From: an uncultured bacterium
Lineage (GTDB): Bacteria > Vulcanimicrobiota > Xenobia > Xenobiales > Xenobiaceae
NCBI GenBank assembly: GCA_934644775.1
Contig: CAKUDB010000001.1
Location: 186,001-250,000 of the forward strand
Length of the DNA: 64,000 nucleotides
Reading direction: 5' to 3'
Shown here: positions 16,789 to 27,920 of the stretch, piece after piece
Layout of the letters: each line of letters opens with the position of its first letter
Position numbering within the stretch: position 1 is the stretch's first letter
Made by a program: the position numbers and the translations under genes
Notes under the pieces: model-generated
Databases searched by the model: none
The model's input: only the letters and a program-made list of their open reading frames with translations
What the model was told of the DNA's origin: nothing

Positions 16789-18363
16789 ATGATTCCATTA
16801 AGAATTGAGCGTCTGTTGGTCGGCCAGATTGTAGAGCAAGATCGGGTGGAATACAAAGAGGGATGGAATCCCAACGACATTATTCATACCATTTGTGCTT
16901 TTGCCAATGATTACAATAACATGAATGGTGGCTACTTAGTTATAGGAGTACAAGCTAAAGATGGATTACCTATTTTGCCTCCTAAAGGTATTGCCGCTAA
17001 TGAGCTAGATGCTATTCAGCAAGCTATTTTTCAATATTGTAATCAGATTTCGCCGCGCTATATTCCTAGAATTGAAGTAGTTGATTATAAGAATTCAGGC
17101 GTTTATTTGCTATATTTATGGTGTGTAGCTGGAGATAGTGGTCCATATCAGGCGCCGGTTAGTGTTTATGCTGAAAAAGGACAAAAGGCAGATCGTCGTA
17201 TGCACTATTGGATTAGGCCTGCTTCTTTAACTACTGCTGCCAAACAAGATGAAGTAGCCGAACTTTTTGATAAATTTAATTCGGTGCCCTATGATGATCG
17301 CGTCAATAGGAAAGCTTCTATAAAAGATATTAGGCGTGGTTTTTTAGAAGATTTTCTCAGAGACAGTCGCAGCAGTTTAGCTGAAGACATAAATAAGAGT
17401 AGTTTAGAAGAACTTTTGCTGGCTTTAGAAGTTGCTAACGAAACAGATACTGAGCTTGATATACGTAATATTGGTGTTTTAATGTTTACCGAAAGGCCAG
17501 ATAAATTTATTCCTGGCGCCCAGATCGATTTAGTTAAGTTTCATACTGAGGAAGCTGAAGGCTCAGATGATTTTACAGAAAAAACTTTTTATGGTCCTAT
17601 TTGGAAGCAAGTGCGCGATGTACTCGATTATCTTTATGTAAATGTAATTGAAGAAAAAGTAGTTAAGGTGCAAGGCCAAGCCGAAGCTGAACGCTATTTC
17701 AATTACCCTTATAACGCTTTAGAAGAAGCTATAGTAAATGCTGTTTTTCATAAGTCGTATCGCGAGCCGGAGCCTGTAGAAATTCGAGTTTATATAGATA
17801 AGATAATTATTATCAATTATCCTGGCTTAGCTAAATGGATTAACTTGGATAAATTCGCTTCCGGCCAAGCTAAAGCTCGCAAATATCGCAATCGTCGCAT
17901 AGGTGAGCTTTTTAAAGAACTCGATCTTTCAGAAAAACAAGGTACAGGCATAACTAAAATTCTTAAAGAGCTGCGCAAAAATGGTTCTCCTAAGCCAGAA
18001 TTTGAAATGGATGAAGATAGAACCTATTTGCAAACTACTATTTTTATAAGAGAAGGCTTTTCCCATATTGAACTTCCGGCTACTCCCAAAGTATGTAACT
18101 TGCTAGTGGAGAAACCAGCGAGAATTTCAATGTCCGAATTAGTGTCCGAATCAATGTCCGAATTGGAAGAGCAGCGTTGGAAGATTTTGGCGTCATATTT
18201 AGCTGAGCATGATAGCATAAACAGCACAGCAGCTGCCGAACTGTTAGGTATACATATAAAAACGGCTGCTCGTCTTTTGCTTAAAGCAGAAAGAATGGGA
18301 CTATTGTTTAGTTACGGTAAAACGCGGAACAAAATTTACAAGAAAAGGGAACGTATAATGTAG
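16789..18363 (+). CDS. AlbA_2/Schlafen-like domain ATP-binding regulator
   Basis: The start at 16789 has GGGAGGGG nine bases upstream; an in-frame ATG at 16768 lies before that site and is rejected. The 524-residue product has an AlbA_2 (Schlafen-like) N-terminus, about residues 10-130 with VEYKEGWN and NGGYLVIGV, a C-terminal GHKL-type ATPase region (EEAIVNAVFHKSY and GTGITKI), and a winged-helix end. Proteins of this family are predicted regulators and recur in mobile and defence regions. The codon style is more AT-rich than the neighbours. A 12-base coding repeat lies between the ATPase and the winged helix. Function remains inferred. Confidence 0.78.
   Translation: MIPLRIERLLVGQIVEQDRVEYKEGWNPNDIIHTICAFANDYNNMNGGYLVIGVQAKDGLPILPPKGIAANELDAIQQAIFQYCNQISPRYIPRIEVVDYKNSGVYLLYLWCVAGDSGPYQAPVSVYAEKGQKADRRMHYWIRPASLTTAAKQDEVAELFDKFNSVPYDDRVNRKASIKDIRRGFLEDFLRDSRSSLAEDINKSSLEELLLALEVANETDTELDIRNIGVLMFTERPDKFIPGAQIDLVKFHTEEAEGSDDFTEKTFYGPIWKQVRDVLDYLYVNVIEEKVVKVQGQAEAERYFNYPYNALEEAIVNAVFHKSYREPEPVEIRVYIDKIIIINYPGLAKWINLDKFASGQAKARKYRNRRIGELFKELDLSEKQGTGITKILKELRKNGSPKPEFEMDEDRTYLQTTIFIREGFSHIELPATPKVCNLLVEKPARISMSELVSESMSELEEQRWKILASYLAEHDSINSTAAAELLGIHIKTAARLLLKAERMGLLFSYGKTRNKIYKKRERIM
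18130..18165 (+). repeat. Three 12-bp tandem coding repeats in the AlbA_2 gene
   Basis: ATGTCCGAATTA, GTGTCCGAATCA and ATGTCCGAATTG stand head to tail and encode MSEL-VSES-MSEL in the linker before the winged-helix domain. The unit is a multiple of three, so a change in copy number would alter the linker length without breaking the frame. Confidence 0.8.
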
Positions 18364-18384
18364 CATGTTGGAAAGGAGTGTGAC

Positions 18385-18534
18385 GGTGAATTTACTGGAT
18401 TTCTTAATTTCAACAGTAAACCTGGTAAGCAGCCCATCACGATACCCAAACATGAACCAATTAAAAGGGTTTATGTTGAAATTGTTAAGCAAGTTGTAGA
18501 AAGTGAGGTAAGCAATGATGAGCCAATTGGATGA
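18385..18534 (+). pseudogene. Possible hicA toxin remnant upstream of hicB
   Basis: In the frame after the AlbA_2 stop the translation contains NFNSKPGKQPITIPKH and then a VYVEIVKQVV helix, which looks like the C-terminal half of HicA toxins (the basic loop, TIPxH strand and final ILKQ helix). No start codon or N-terminal half is present, and the reading frame overlaps the hicB start. I read it as a decayed hicA; a chance resemblance cannot be excluded. Confidence 0.4.
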
Positions 18535-18892
18535 GTATTTAGCTAAGCCTTACAGAATGGAAATAGTTGAAGATCCTTATGAAGGTGGGTTTGTAGTTTC
18601 TTTTCCTGAATTGCCTGGGTGTTTGACTTGTGGAGAAACTATAGAACAGGCCTTAGCTAATGCGGCTGATGCTAAAAAAGTGTGGCTTGAAGCGGCTTTA
18701 GAAGAAGGTATTAAAATAAACGAACCTGACAGCTTAAAGAGTTATTCTGGGCAGTTTAAATTGCGTATTCCTCGCAGTTTGCATAAACTTTTGAGTGAAC
18801 ATTCACGTGAGGAAGGAATAAGTTTGAATCAATATTGTGTTTATTTACTTTCTAAAGCGTTAGGCGAAACATTGTCTGCAGCTGCGTTGTAA
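18515..18892 (+). CDS. hicB: HicB-family antitoxin
   Basis: The 125-residue protein joins a HicB-like N-terminal fold (PYEGGFVVSFPELPGC and a following GETIEQALANA helix) to a C-terminal ribbon-helix-helix DNA-binding segment (KLRIPRSLHKLL...EEGISLNQYCVYLL). HicB normally neutralises HicA, an RNA-binding mRNA interferase, and represses the operon. Here only a fragment of hicA lies upstream, so it may be an orphan antitoxin. GTGAGG precedes the ATG pair at 18515/18518. A terminator follows directly. Confidence 0.85.
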   Translation: MMSQLDEYLAKPYRMEIVEDPYEGGFVVSFPELPGCLTCGETIEQALANAADAKKVWLEAALEEGIKINEPDSLKSYSGQFKLRIPRSLHKLLSEHSREEGISLNQYCVYLLSKALGETLSAAAL

Positions 18893-18917
18893 AAGTGGCT
18901 GCTCATTAAACAACCTA

Positions 18918-18954
18918 AATCCCATCCTTTCCGCAAGGTTGGGTGGGATTTTTT
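18918..18954. terminator. Terminator between hicB and yafQ
   Basis: AATCCCA-t-CC pairs with GG-g-TGGGATT and is followed by TTTTTT on the plus strand. It lies between converging genes and may act for both, better for hicB. Confidence 0.75.
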
Positions 18955-19237
18955 ATAAGTAAAACAAGTCACTGTGTGAACCTGTGTCAACGACTGTCAA
19001 AACTAAAATGTCATCCTCTATACGGTAAATCAACAGCCAGTCTGGTTGTATGTGACACTCGCGATGGCCAAACCAGTTTCCCTTAAGCGCATGATCGCGG
19101 TATCCAGGTGGAAGTTGTTCGCCTTTAGCTAACAAATTCACCACTTGTATGAGACTCTCTTTATCATATCCGCGCTTTATCGCACGCTTGTAAGATTTCT
19201 TAAATTTAGTTGTATATTTAATGCTATATTTAGTCAT
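18953..19237 (-). CDS. yafQ: YafQ-family ribosome-dependent mRNA interferase toxin
   Basis: The 94-residue protein matches YafQ/RelE-type toxins: a KFKKSYKRAIKRG N-terminal helix, DHALKGNW, the conserved ECHIQPDWLLIYR strand and a C-terminal LVLTVVDTGSHSDLF with the catalytic His. These toxins cut mRNA in the ribosomal A site. Its start overlaps the end of the antitoxin gene by eight bases, giving coupled translation with antitoxin first. Confidence 0.9.
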   Translation of the reverse strand: MTKYSIKYTTKFKKSYKRAIKRGYDKESLIQVVNLLAKGEQLPPGYRDHALKGNWFGHRECHIQPDWLLIYRIEDDILVLTVVDTGSHSDLFYL

Positions 19238-19508
19238 CGTCGTCTAAGGCTCTAAATAACTCGTTAACGTCAGTATAACCATTTACGTTTGGATCTCGAG
19301 CTATTCTTTCCGCTTCGCGCATAGCTTCTATGGTCTCTTCTTTTGGGTAATCGTACTCAAATGGGACTTTACCCTCACACAGCGCGTGACGCACCAATAT
19401 ATCGACTGCAGTAGAAAAATCTAAGCCCAATTTTGCAAACAATTCATCTGCTTGATTTTTTAAAGCAGAGTCGATGCTTATATTCACATTTGTAATAGCT
19501 GACGACAT
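19230..19508 (-). CDS. dinJ: RelB/DinJ-family antitoxin
   Basis: From the ATG at 19508 (AAGGAG ten bases upstream) the product is 92 residues; a TTG two codons earlier is too close to the ribosome site. The N-terminal ITNVNISIDSALKNQADE and GLDFSTAVDILVRHAL form the ribbon-helix-helix typical of DinJ, and the acidic C-terminus should wrap YafQ. It is expected to repress its own promoter, where an inverted repeat is visible. Confidence 0.9.
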   Translation of the reverse strand: MSSAITNVNISIDSALKNQADELFAKLGLDFSTAVDILVRHALCEGKVPFEYDYPKEETIEAMREAERIARDPNVNGYTDVNELFRALDDDD

Positions 19509-19540
19509 ACGCAATCTACTCCTTTTTATTGGCTTTTGTA

Positions 19541-19565
19541 ATTATATGATAATACATTGTATCAT
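19541..19565 (-). promoter_or_regulatory. Promoter -10 and putative DinJ operator
   Basis: On the minus strand TATAAT (19546-19541) is overlapped by an inverted repeat, ATGATA-8-TATCAT (19546-19565), 33 or more bases before the dinJ start. A palindrome over the -10 region fits autorepression by the DinJ-YafQ complex. Confidence 0.45.
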
Positions 19566-19591
19566 TTGTTTCAAAGGAATGTCTATAATAA

Positions 19592-19628
19592 CCAAAAAGA
19601 GCCCCTGCTCGGGTAGAGCAGGGGCTCT
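19592..19628 (-). terminator. Strong terminator of the SLH porin gene
   Basis: AGAGCCCCTGCTC and GAGCAGGGGCTCT form a perfect 13-bp stem with a five-base loop; on the minus strand it is followed by TTTTTGG. This suits a highly expressed gene. Confidence 0.9.
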
Positions 19629-19666
19629 CTATCTATTCAGCTTAAGCTGTTCTAACTAAGTAAAGA

Positions 19667-22198
19667 TTAGAACTTAACTTTGAACTGAGTGCTGACTTGC
19701 CAACCGTACCAGCTGAAAGGATGGTTGGTGTAACCAGGGGTCTGATTGCTGGAAGTCTGATTGCCAGCAAATACCTGAGCGTCCATCTTATCCTTGGTAT
19801 CGTAGTAACGGAAGTCCATATTCCACTGAGTGTTGGCACTTAAGTCACAGTCGAAACCAATGTAAGGAATAGTCTGCTGGACGTCAATATTCTTGAAGTC
19901 GTTAGTCTTGGCGTAGGCATTAGCGTATGTAGCGTACTGACCATCGGGATCCCAGTGACCATTGATATTAACCATGTCGCAACCGGCGCGCAAGGTCCAC
20001 TGATCGTTGGCTTCCCAACCTAAACCGATGTGGAAGTTGTCGTTGTTTAGCTTGACATAGTTCTGGCTGCTACTTGCCCAGTCTTCTTTAATAACATCAC
20101 TGTCACGCTTGAACTCGTTGCGGTTGTAACCGAGGTCGAGTTTCAAACGAGGGTTGTCCCACTTGTAGCTGGCACCGATACCGTACTGGGTCTGTTTACC
20201 CTTGTGATCATCGAGGGGGTTGAGATCCTTATCGAAAGAGCCACGAGAGTAACCGTAGAAGACGGGATCCATAAAGCCGGGGGCAAAACCCATAATCTCG
20301 GGGTGACCATCCTTGGCCACTTCACGTACGTCGTATAAGCTGGACTCTTTCTGGTTCAAGAAAGCGGCTTTAGCCCATACTAAACCGTGACGATCGTCGA
20401 AGCGCCACTGACCGTTGAAGCGGATACCTTCGCGGTTGTGAGGATAGACTTCGGTGTCGTGTAAGGACCACATATTGTCGTAGTAGTTGGTGTTGAAGAC
20501 ATTGAACACGCTATAACGACTGTCATAGTTTAAGCTGGTCATATAGGGGTTCATGTTTACGAAAGGATCGTAGTTAGGATCAACGGATACGTAAGACAAG
20601 CTGAGGTCGAGGTCGCCCTCTAACAAGTTGGTGCCAACTTCTACGCGGAAGGCATTGCCTTCGGAAGAGTAGTCGGAGTTCTTGTTAGGCTTGTATTCGG
20701 TGCGGGCATATTCACCGGCAGCGTAAATCTCGTTACCCGACTCGCCGATATCCCACTTGTAGTTGGCACTGATGCCGTAGCCAAACATGCTCTGAGGACC
20801 GAAGGAACCCTTACCCATAAACCTATCGCCGGTCATAGGACGTTTATCAAAGTCTGGTTGCTTGTAAGCATCCTCACCACCGGGATAATCCTTATAGTCA
20901 GCAGCGCTATAACCGTAACCGACAGGGTTGACCCAACCTAAGTTGTTACCAGTCTCGTTAATCAGGCCGGTAGCTAAAATGCCGCCATTGGCAGCTTCGT
21001 TAGCCGCGCGCATGAAGTTGACTTTAACCTGGCCGCCACCGAACTCGAAGGCAATGTCGCCACCGATAACGTCGGTGTCATAGCTGTTTGTGGCTAAGCC
21101 GTACATATCACCGTCTCCTTCACCCATGAAGGTGGAGATACGAGAGCCTAAAACTTCCCAACGGAGGACGCCGACTTCGAAAGCGTGGCTGCCACTTAAG
21201 TTGAAGCCGAAGCGATCTAAGTAGTCGGGACCGAAGGCGGAGAGGTTCCTCTGACCGGCGAAGAGGATGTTGTCCATATTGTCTTCGCTGTAAGCACCCA
21301 AGGTGAGCTTAATGCCGGAAGGATTGTGAATTACCCAGAAGTTATCCAACACCATACGGGTGTAAGGAGCGTTGTTCAAGCTGTTAATGGAGCTAGAGCC
21401 ACCGAACTGGTTGCAAAGGTAAGGAGCCGAGACGCCCCAGAGGGAGTCGACCATGCTGTTACCAGCGGAAGTGTAAGCAGCAAATTCGGCACCGGCGTCG
21501 ATGTCGTCGGAAACGCGAATGCGCATACCCAAGATACCCTTCATAGTGAAGCCAGTACCGTTGGTCAGGCCTACGCCATTGCGGTAGTCAGCTACGGGCA
21601 TAACGCCACCGAACTGGGGACGATAACCTAAAGCGTTGACCGTACCTACATCGTTATTGTAGTTGTGGTAAGCGGAGCCGTAGTCGGACTTATAACCAAG
21701 CTCGCCACCTTTATTGTTGATGTTGTCGCCCATAGCATCGCTGTCACTGTGGAAGGACTGGGCGGTGACACGGGCTTCCAAGGAGCCGTAGAAGGTGATT
21801 CTCTCGAGCTCGGAGACGCGCAGGTCGAGTTTGTCAACCTTGTCTTCCAAAGTGCCAACGCGGGCACCCAGGGCGTCTAATTCGCTGCGAAGAGCGTCCA
21901 CCAATTTCTGGAGCTCAGCGAGCTCGGCCTTGGTGGCGAAAGTAGCGTGCTCTTGCTCCATCTGACCGAGCAGACGGGCAACCATCATGGCAACTTCCCA
22001 ACGAGTGGCGTTTCTGTCACCCTTGAAGGTGCCATCGGGATAACCTTCGACAATACCTTTAGCAGCCAAGGTGGCCACGGCATCACGAGCCCAATGATTC
22101 TCGGGAACATCCGGGAATAAAGGAGCGGCGAATGCAGGGGCGGCTAGTCCGAGTGTAAATACTGCGGCAGCAACCGTAGTTTTCATGCGTAAATTCAT
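19667..22198 (-). CDS. SLH-domain outer-membrane porin
   Basis: The 843-residue product has a signal peptide (ending AFA-APLF), one SLH domain (about 28-75; FPDVPENHWARDAV and GYPDGTFKGDRNATRWEVA), a coiled coil (about 85-130), and a long C-terminal region (about 135-843) of alternating aromatic strands that ends in F. This is the layout of SLH-anchored porins of diderms without typical trimeric Gram-negative porins: the SLH part grips the cell wall while the barrel forms a pore in the outer membrane. The codon choice is unusually uniform and the signals (AAGGAG, perfect terminator) point to strong expression. The barrel is inferred from sequence pattern. Confidence 0.88.
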   Translation of the reverse strand: MNLRMKTTVAAAVFTLGLAAPAFAAPLFPDVPENHWARDAVATLAAKGIVEGYPDGTFKGDRNATRWEVAMMVARLLGQMEQEHATFATKAELAELQKLVDALRSELDALGARVGTLEDKVDKLDLRVSELERITFYGSLEARVTAQSFHSDSDAMGDNINNKGGELGYKSDYGSAYHNYNNDVGTVNALGYRPQFGGVMPVADYRNGVGLTNGTGFTMKGILGMRIRVSDDIDAGAEFAAYTSAGNSMVDSLWGVSAPYLCNQFGGSSSINSLNNAPYTRMVLDNFWVIHNPSGIKLTLGAYSEDNMDNILFAGQRNLSAFGPDYLDRFGFNLSGSHAFEVGVLRWEVLGSRISTFMGEGDGDMYGLATNSYDTDVIGGDIAFEFGGGQVKVNFMRAANEAANGGILATGLINETGNNLGWVNPVGYGYSAADYKDYPGGEDAYKQPDFDKRPMTGDRFMGKGSFGPQSMFGYGISANYKWDIGESGNEIYAAGEYARTEYKPNKNSDYSSEGNAFRVEVGTNLLEGDLDLSLSYVSVDPNYDPFVNMNPYMTSLNYDSRYSVFNVFNTNYYDNMWSLHDTEVYPHNREGIRFNGQWRFDDRHGLVWAKAAFLNQKESSLYDVREVAKDGHPEIMGFAPGFMDPVFYGYSRGSFDKDLNPLDDHKGKQTQYGIGASYKWDNPRLKLDLGYNRNEFKRDSDVIKEDWASSSQNYVKLNNDNFHIGLGWEANDQWTLRAGCDMVNINGHWDPDGQYATYANAYAKTNDFKNIDVQQTIPYIGFDCDLSANTQWNMDFRYYDTKDKMDAQVFAGNQTSSNQTPGYTNHPFSWYGWQVSTQFKVKF

Positions 22199-22242
22199 TG
22201 CATGATCTCCTTATGTTTTTTTATATATATTAGTGATAGTAA

Positions 22243-22254
22243 AACTCCGGAGTT
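22243..22254. promoter_or_regulatory. 12-bp perfect palindrome upstream of the porin gene
   Basis: AACTCCGGAGTT lies about 45 bases before the porin start codon, next to the AT-rich likely -10 region. Its place suits an operator for a dimeric regulator. Confidence 0.4.
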
Positions 22255-22408
22255 AAAGTACTTCTTTCCCCTGCCAGCTTGGGTCTCTAAAATGAGCTGT
22301 TCAAAGTTTCCTCAAACTAGTTAGACGCCAACTTGCAGTAAATAAAGCGCATTTTTACCGGATCGGGGGTTAGCTTCGGCAAAAGATCTTTTCTCCTGCC
22401 CAAGGTCA

Positions 22409-22430
22409 TAAAAAACAGATAAAAATCTGT
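22409..22430 (-). terminator. Possible prfB terminator
   Basis: On the minus strand ACAGAT-tttt-ATCTGT is followed by TTTTTTA, about 100 bases past the prfB stop. The stem is AT-rich and only 6 bp. Confidence 0.4.
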
Positions 22431-22529
22431 CTATCAAAAATCTGATGATCTTTACCTAATAACGAGCCTCTCTTCTGCTCTTATCTCCCTTCCCCTTCTT
22501 TACTAAAGTTTTTTTACAAAAATTGTTGC

Positions 22530-23658
22530 TTAAAGGGCGTCGCCAGCTTGGGGATCGCGCCCCAAACGGGCCCGAGCTTGTAACCAACTGCCCATAAAAT
22601 CGTTAATGTCGCCTGCCAATACCGACTCTACATCGGCTTTTTCAAAACCGGTGCGCCGATCTTTAACCATAGTGTAAGGCTGCATAACGTAGTTGCGGAT
22701 CTGATTAGCCCAGGCCGCCTCTCGATTTTCACCTTTTACGTTGTCTAGAGTATCTTGGCGTTGCTCGCGCTTAAGCTCTAAAAGTTTGGCTTTAAGCATA
22801 CGTAAAGCCGTCTCTTTGTTAGAATGTTGGGAGCGCTCATTTTGGCAAGCGGCCACTGTGCCTGTAGGAATATGGGTAATGCGTACGGCCGATTCTGTTT
22901 TGTTGACATGTTGGCCGCCTGCCCCTTGGGAGCGGTAAGTATCGATCTTTAAATCTTCCGGGCGCAACTCGATATTGAGCTCTTCAGATAGCTCGGGCAC
23001 TACTTCCACTTTGGCAAAAGAAGTGTGGCGGCGGTGGGCGGCGTCGTAAGGAGAGATGCGCACCAAACGGTGGACGCCGTGCTCAGAACTAAGCATACCG
23101 AAAGGATAGAAGCCCTCCACAATAAGGCTGGCCGAATGGATCCCGTCCTCTTCGGCGGGTGAATACTCTACCAAGCTTACTTTGTAGCCTTCCCTTTCGG
23201 CCCAGCGCATATACATACGCAAGAGCATCTCTGTCCAGTCTTGGGCATCTACTCCGCCAGCTCCAGCGTGCAAGGTGACAATAGCCGCCGCTTTATCGTA
23301 GGGGCCGTTAAGTAAAGAAATAGTTTCGGCTTTTTCTAAGCGGTGGATAAGCTCGCCGTAATAGCGCTGGGCTTCTTCCACTTCTAGTAGATCTTCTGGG
23401 CTAGCCACTTCGGCGGCCACCTCGGCTTCTTCTAGCGCCGAATTGAGCTTATACCATTGCTCGGAGATGGCTTTGTATTGGGCCAATTCTTGGGTGAGGC
23501 GCTGGGCAACCTCATTATCTTGCCACACTTGGCCTGAGCCAAATTGGGCTTCTATCTCTTGGATTTGGCGCTCGATCTTTGCTAAGTCAAAGATAGTCGC
23601 GCATACGTTGGACGCGGGCGCGGGCTTCGCTTAAAGGCTCGACAAATTGGGAGAGCAT
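22530..23658 (-). CDS. prfB: Peptide chain release factor 2, with programmed +1 frameshift
   Basis: Translation starts at the ATG at 23658, reads 23 codons ending in Asp-Tyr-Leu, meets an in-frame TGA (23589-23587) and must shift +1 at CTT-TGA-C to continue from 23588 to the stop at 22530. The total is about 375 residues (usual RF2 length 365). The GGQ motif is present in GAGGQHVNKTES. The UGA-reading tripeptide, usually SPF, appears as SPY in RISPYDAAHRR. The canonical AGGGGG stimulator is absent before the shift site. RF2 releases peptides at UGA and UAA and controls its own level through this shift. It follows secA. Confidence 0.93.
23586..23592 (-). promoter_or_regulatory. RF2 autoregulatory frameshift site CTT-TGA-C
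   Basis: The heptamer CTTTGAC, with the codon TAT before it, is the conserved slip site of RF2 genes. Upstream bases read CGCGAC where many bacteria have AGGGGG, so the internal Shine-Dalgarno stimulus is missing or replaced. Confidence 0.9.
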
Positions 23659-23701
23659 AAGGAAGGGGGTTCCTTTCTGAAAATAGGGGATAAAAATAGT
23701 G

Positions 23702-23741
23702 GGGCCCGCGCCTAAAGGAAAAGTAAAAGGCGGACGGGCCC
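23702..23741 (-). terminator. Hairpin between secA and prfB
   Basis: GGGCCCG-c-GCCT pairs with AGGC-gga-CGGGCCC. On the minus strand CACTATTTTTATC follows. It may terminate or attenuate the secA transcript before prfB. Confidence 0.6.
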
Positions 23742-23763
23742 TTAGGCTAAGTAGCGCTAAAAG

Positions 23764-26355
<2,592 letters not shown>

Positions 26356-26602
26356 GTTATCGCACTCCGATATTTGTAAACAAACTAAATCAAATTTTCT
26401 TATAAAAAATTGGACTAACCGCCTCGGGCAAGCCGTTTTGTAGGGAAAAACAGACGAGCGCTTGGGCGGCGGATAAAAAAGCGCCCTCCCAAAAGTTGCC
26501 CAACGACAGCCTAGGTGGTTTCTATTATAAATGCTTGCTTCCTTCGCTTTTAATGTTTGTTTTCTATTAGCCTTGTATATGTGCAGCGTTGGCAAGCTAA
26601 AC

Positions 26603-27895
26603 TCAATCTTGACGGTGACATTCTAAAACTTCTTTAGGAAAGACGGTTCGCCACTGAATATAAGTAATCATAATTCCGCCAACTATAAAGCAAATAATTA
26701 ACAAAGTCTCCATAGCTGCCATACCTAAGCATTCGGTAAAGACGCCTTGCAAAGCGGCAATAATAGTCATGGCTCCCCAGGCGGTAAGGGTATTTAAAGA
26801 GCCGAAGGCCGTCTTGTCGCCCAGGCTAGGAAACATATCGGGCACACTAATTACTAGAGCCATAGAATAGATACGATCTAAAGTCATGAAGAGGGCAATA
26901 GCAACTACGGCGGCGGTGATACTTAATTGGCCGTAAATAAAAATAGGCAGTAACACTAGAGATAAAATAATACTGGCTAAAAAGGTAGAGCGATGGCCGC
27001 AGCGTTTGATAATACTATTGGTAAAGAAATTGATAACACAATCGGCTAAACCGATAATGAGCAAAGCCAGGCTGACTTTTTTGAGATCGAGCCCGTAGTG
27101 GTAGGGGAACCACAGGCCACAGAGAGAGTAAAAGCCAAAATAGGCCATACGATTTATCGTCGAACCTACATAATAGGTGACGGCGTGGGGCACAGCCAAA
27201 GCTTTTTGGTAAGGCTCGATAATAGCTTTACATACGGAAAAGAGACTTTTAAAAGTTAAATTTTGGCGTAAAGGGGAGGCTTTTTCTTCTTCTTTTTCTT
27301 CTTTTGTGGTAGGGCTGTCGCCAGGCTTTTGGCTTGTGGCCTTTTTCTTTTCGGTTGGGTAAAACCAAGCCAAAGCTAAACCGCTGGCCGCCGTCAATAA
27401 GGCGATTAGAATCAGGGGGAAGCGCCAATTAAAATCGACCGTCAGCCAACCGGCCAGCGGAACCCCTATAGCTGTAGCCAAGGGGCGGGCTGACATTAGG
27501 ACGGCGATCATGGCTGGGAAATAGGCTTTAGAGACGCCGTGGAAGGTTAAGCTCCACATAATGGAAGCCACAAAGCCGGCCCCCAAGCCGGACAAGGCCC
27601 GCAGCACTAGGCCAAGCTCAAAAGAAGAAGAAAAAACGAAGGCCGCTTGGGTAAGGGCCAAAAGGAGGGTACAGTAGAAGAGCAGGCGGCTCGACTTAAA
27701 AGCCGAGACTAGAGAGGGGCCGAAGAGGAGGCCTACTACGGTGCCGCCAGTACAAAAAGAGATAAAAAGTAGAGCCGTATGGGCTGGAATGGCGAAGCTT
27801 TGGCCAATTACTTCGGCCAGGGGAGAGATGGCATTGTCGATGGAATTGAAGGCAAAGATTAAAATAAAGGCCAGAAAGACAACGACTCTTTCCAC
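26603..27895 (-). CDS. MFS transporter, probably an exporter
   Basis: The 430-residue protein starts at a GTG with AGAGG nine bases upstream and has about twelve hydrophobic helices split by a charged cytoplasmic loop (about residues 178-205, rich in K and E). Motif-A-like residues sit in the second loop. The DHA1-type layout suits drug or metabolite efflux by proton antiport. It is the last gene of an operon with a radical SAM enzyme and an ATP-grasp enzyme, with a 25-base gap, so it may export their product. Confidence 0.82.
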   Translation of the reverse strand: MERVVVFLAFILIFAFNSIDNAISPLAEVIGQSFAIPAHTALLFISFCTGGTVVGLLFGPSLVSAFKSSRLLFYCTLLLALTQAAFVFSSSFELGLVLRALSGLGAGFVASIMWSLTFHGVSKAYFPAMIAVLMSARPLATAIGVPLAGWLTVDFNWRFPLILIALLTAASGLALAWFYPTEKKKATSQKPGDSPTTKEEKEEEKASPLRQNLTFKSLFSVCKAIIEPYQKALAVPHAVTYYVGSTINRMAYFGFYSLCGLWFPYHYGLDLKKVSLALLIIGLADCVINFFTNSIIKRCGHRSTFLASIILSLVLLPIFIYGQLSITAAVVAIALFMTLDRIYSMALVISVPDMFPSLGDKTAFGSLNTLTAWGAMTIIAALQGVFTECLGMAAMETLLIICFIVGGIMITYIQWRTVFPKEVLECHRQD

Positions 27896-27920
27896 AACTG
27901 AGAACCTCTGATCCGCTAAA

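Larger units (their letters stand above)
22199..22529. other. Intergenic leader region of the porin gene
   Basis: The 331 bases hold the porin promoter and leader on the minus strand and the 3' end of prfB. Visible are an AT-rich TATATATA stretch before the porin ribosome site, a 12-bp palindrome at 22243-22254 and a weak terminator near 22409-22430. No gene is seen. Confidence 0.6.

Noticed and set aside
18365..18499. 44-codon open frame between the AlbA_2 gene and hicB
   Set aside because: An AAGGAG site precedes a GTG, but the translation (a hydrophobic, Ser-rich peptide) has no similarity; a different frame carries the HicA-like sequence.
23590..23658. prfB broken by a stop codon
   Set aside because: The TGA lies in the conserved RF2 slip site CTTTGAC, so it is a programmed frameshift, not a disabling mutation.
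26356..26595. Possible 80-residue N-terminal extension of SecA
   Set aside because: The frame is open but its translation has no similarity to SecA, whose standard start MGFIEWLF lies at 26355 with a ribosome site.
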